Part shown: in pieces, positions 62,907-64,000 of the stretch | Position numbering within the stretch: position 1 is the stretch's first letter | How the letters are laid out: each line of letters begins with the position of its first letter | Assembly: GCF_008831285.2 (NCBI RefSeq) | Contig: NC_045144.1 | Location: 20,351,716-20,415,715, forward strand | Direction of reading: 5' to 3' | Origin: Nymphaea colorata | Lineage: Eukaryota; Streptophyta; Magnoliopsida; Nymphaeales; Nymphaeaceae | Length of the DNA stretch: 64,000 nucleotides | The notes under the pieces: model-generated | The model's input: only the letters and a program-made list of their open reading frames with translations | The model's database searches: none | What the model was told of the DNA's origin: nothing | Translations under genes and position numbers: made by a program

Positions 62907-64000
62907 CAGGCAATTGCATTTGTCCATTACACGTACATACATTCTACATCTTATTCCTCAAGAACAAATTCAATTCAATTCTAAACCAAACTAAAGGGCG
63001 AAGCTATGCTGTTTCTTGGTCAAGATCATGGCGATGAGGCTGAGTGGTGGGGACAACTCGCATGATTCTCCTTGGAAAAGTCGGTACTCGTTTGTTGGGC
63101 TCCCACGCGTTCCCACCCCGAGCAGCATTGAGGCGTCACCATCAACTCCATTGTTGTTTCACCTACTTAGGCCAAGAATGTTGATCTTCAATCCTCATTG
63201 GGTTGGTGTACATTTTTCCGTTTTGTTTTCCTAACCATTAATAAGACATGATTCGTCTTCCTAGAGAAGGAAAAGGCGGTTCCAGCCAAAATCGATGACT
63301 GGCTGAAGTGTCTGGTGATTTCTCTTTCATTTGGTATTGCAAGGTGCTGAGATTTTCTTTGATAAGCTGACAGAAAAGTTGGAACACGCAAGCAAGTGAT
63401 GGCTGTTGTTGAATATATGTATGTGTATTAGTGTATATGTATCTGCAGCTGAAGAGTTGCCATCAGTTACCCGACTGATCACTCAGCAAGTGAAATCATC
63501 TGCTACCCACTTTCAGCACGCATCATTGTTATATGCAGGAGAACGCGTGCTTCATGTCCATATTCAATAGAAAGGGTTTGGAAGTAATGTCAAGAAAGGG
63601 CTATTTCTGGCGCAGATTGGAGTTTTTATCTGTAAAATGCTTTTTGCCTTTTTGTTAGTTTTTCCAATACAGCTGCTGAGGCTGATGATAGCCATGAACC
63701 TTGACTCAAATCTGCTACCAACTAGAACAGTTTTTTTTTCCTTGAAAATTAGAGCAGTTGAAATGGTAGTTTTGCTTTTTTTTTTTTTTTTTGTCTAACT
63801 CTGTAAAAAGAGAATGAAGTGAATTCGGCAGAAAGTGGAACTAGGAACTGTTTCCGTAAGACGCACTAAAATTGCCCTTCCTTGTTCCACATGAACCATA
63901 AGCAGCAGCTTATCTTATTGTTTGATTCAGATACCAAAATTTTAGTATCATCTTCAAGGTCAAGGTGAGATGACAGGTTAATTATGAAGCTAAAGCTAGA
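62907..64000. other. 3' flank of the kinase pseudogene with coding-like scraps
   Basis: No gene that I can support. Two short plus-strand stretches look protein-like: near 63353-63400 (EIFFDKLTEKLEHASK, then stop) and 63449-63569 (EELPSVTRLITQQVKSS... to a stop). They could be remnants of one ancestral gene, but I do not recognise the family. Confidence 0.35.

Overview
This is a plant nuclear window, almost certainly from a flowering plant. It has long-intron genes with plant-type splice sites, a plastid-targeted terminal oxidase, a nuclear copy of chloroplast ycf2, a Copia-type LTR retrotransposon, several families of small inverted-repeat elements and very long (TA)n and (CT)n tracts. I could not name the genus from sequence alone.

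Layout: 1-2.2 kb is gene-poor and carries two small inverted-repeat elements. A possible lone exon with a CxxC-x9-CxxC motif lies at 2.24-2.47 kb (minus). A 14-exon ZW10 gene (membrane tethering) fills 2.8-20.7 kb on the minus strand, with at least four transposon-derived insertions in its introns. After a 2.2 kb divergent intergenic region comes a 9-exon triacylglycerol (acid) lipase gene on the plus strand (22.9-27.8 kb). Next is a complete 9-exon plastid terminal oxidase gene (PTOX/IMMUTANS, plus, 30.35-40.25 kb). A 0.9 kb ycf2 fragment sits about 80 bp after its stop codon. A second lipase paralogue lies on the minus strand (42.5-49.4 kb), so two intact lipases in opposite orientation bracket PTOX and the plastid-DNA insertion. 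From 49.4 to 54.7 kb there are only repeats, including an element built of GAGCTCGA-type palindromes. A complete but essentially non-coding LTR retrotransposon (54,677-60,051, target duplication GAAGG) lies 50 bp upstream of a frameshifted LRR receptor kinase pseudogene (60.1-62.9 kb). The last 1.1 kb has only doubtful coding scraps.

Exon coordinates of the four intact genes were read by hand. Every junction keeps the frame. The resulting proteins are 766 aa (ZW10), 419 aa (lipase 1), 353 aa (PTOX) and 414 aa (lipase 2), all close to family lengths with catalytic or ligand residues in place. Two introns use GC-AG ends, one ZW10 intron is exactly 90 nt with no stop, and PTOX intron 2 carries a tandemly duplicated 3' splice site. 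I see no operon-like or defence-like system. The interest lies in gene-structure oddities and in how repeats and organelle DNA have entered or bordered working genes.
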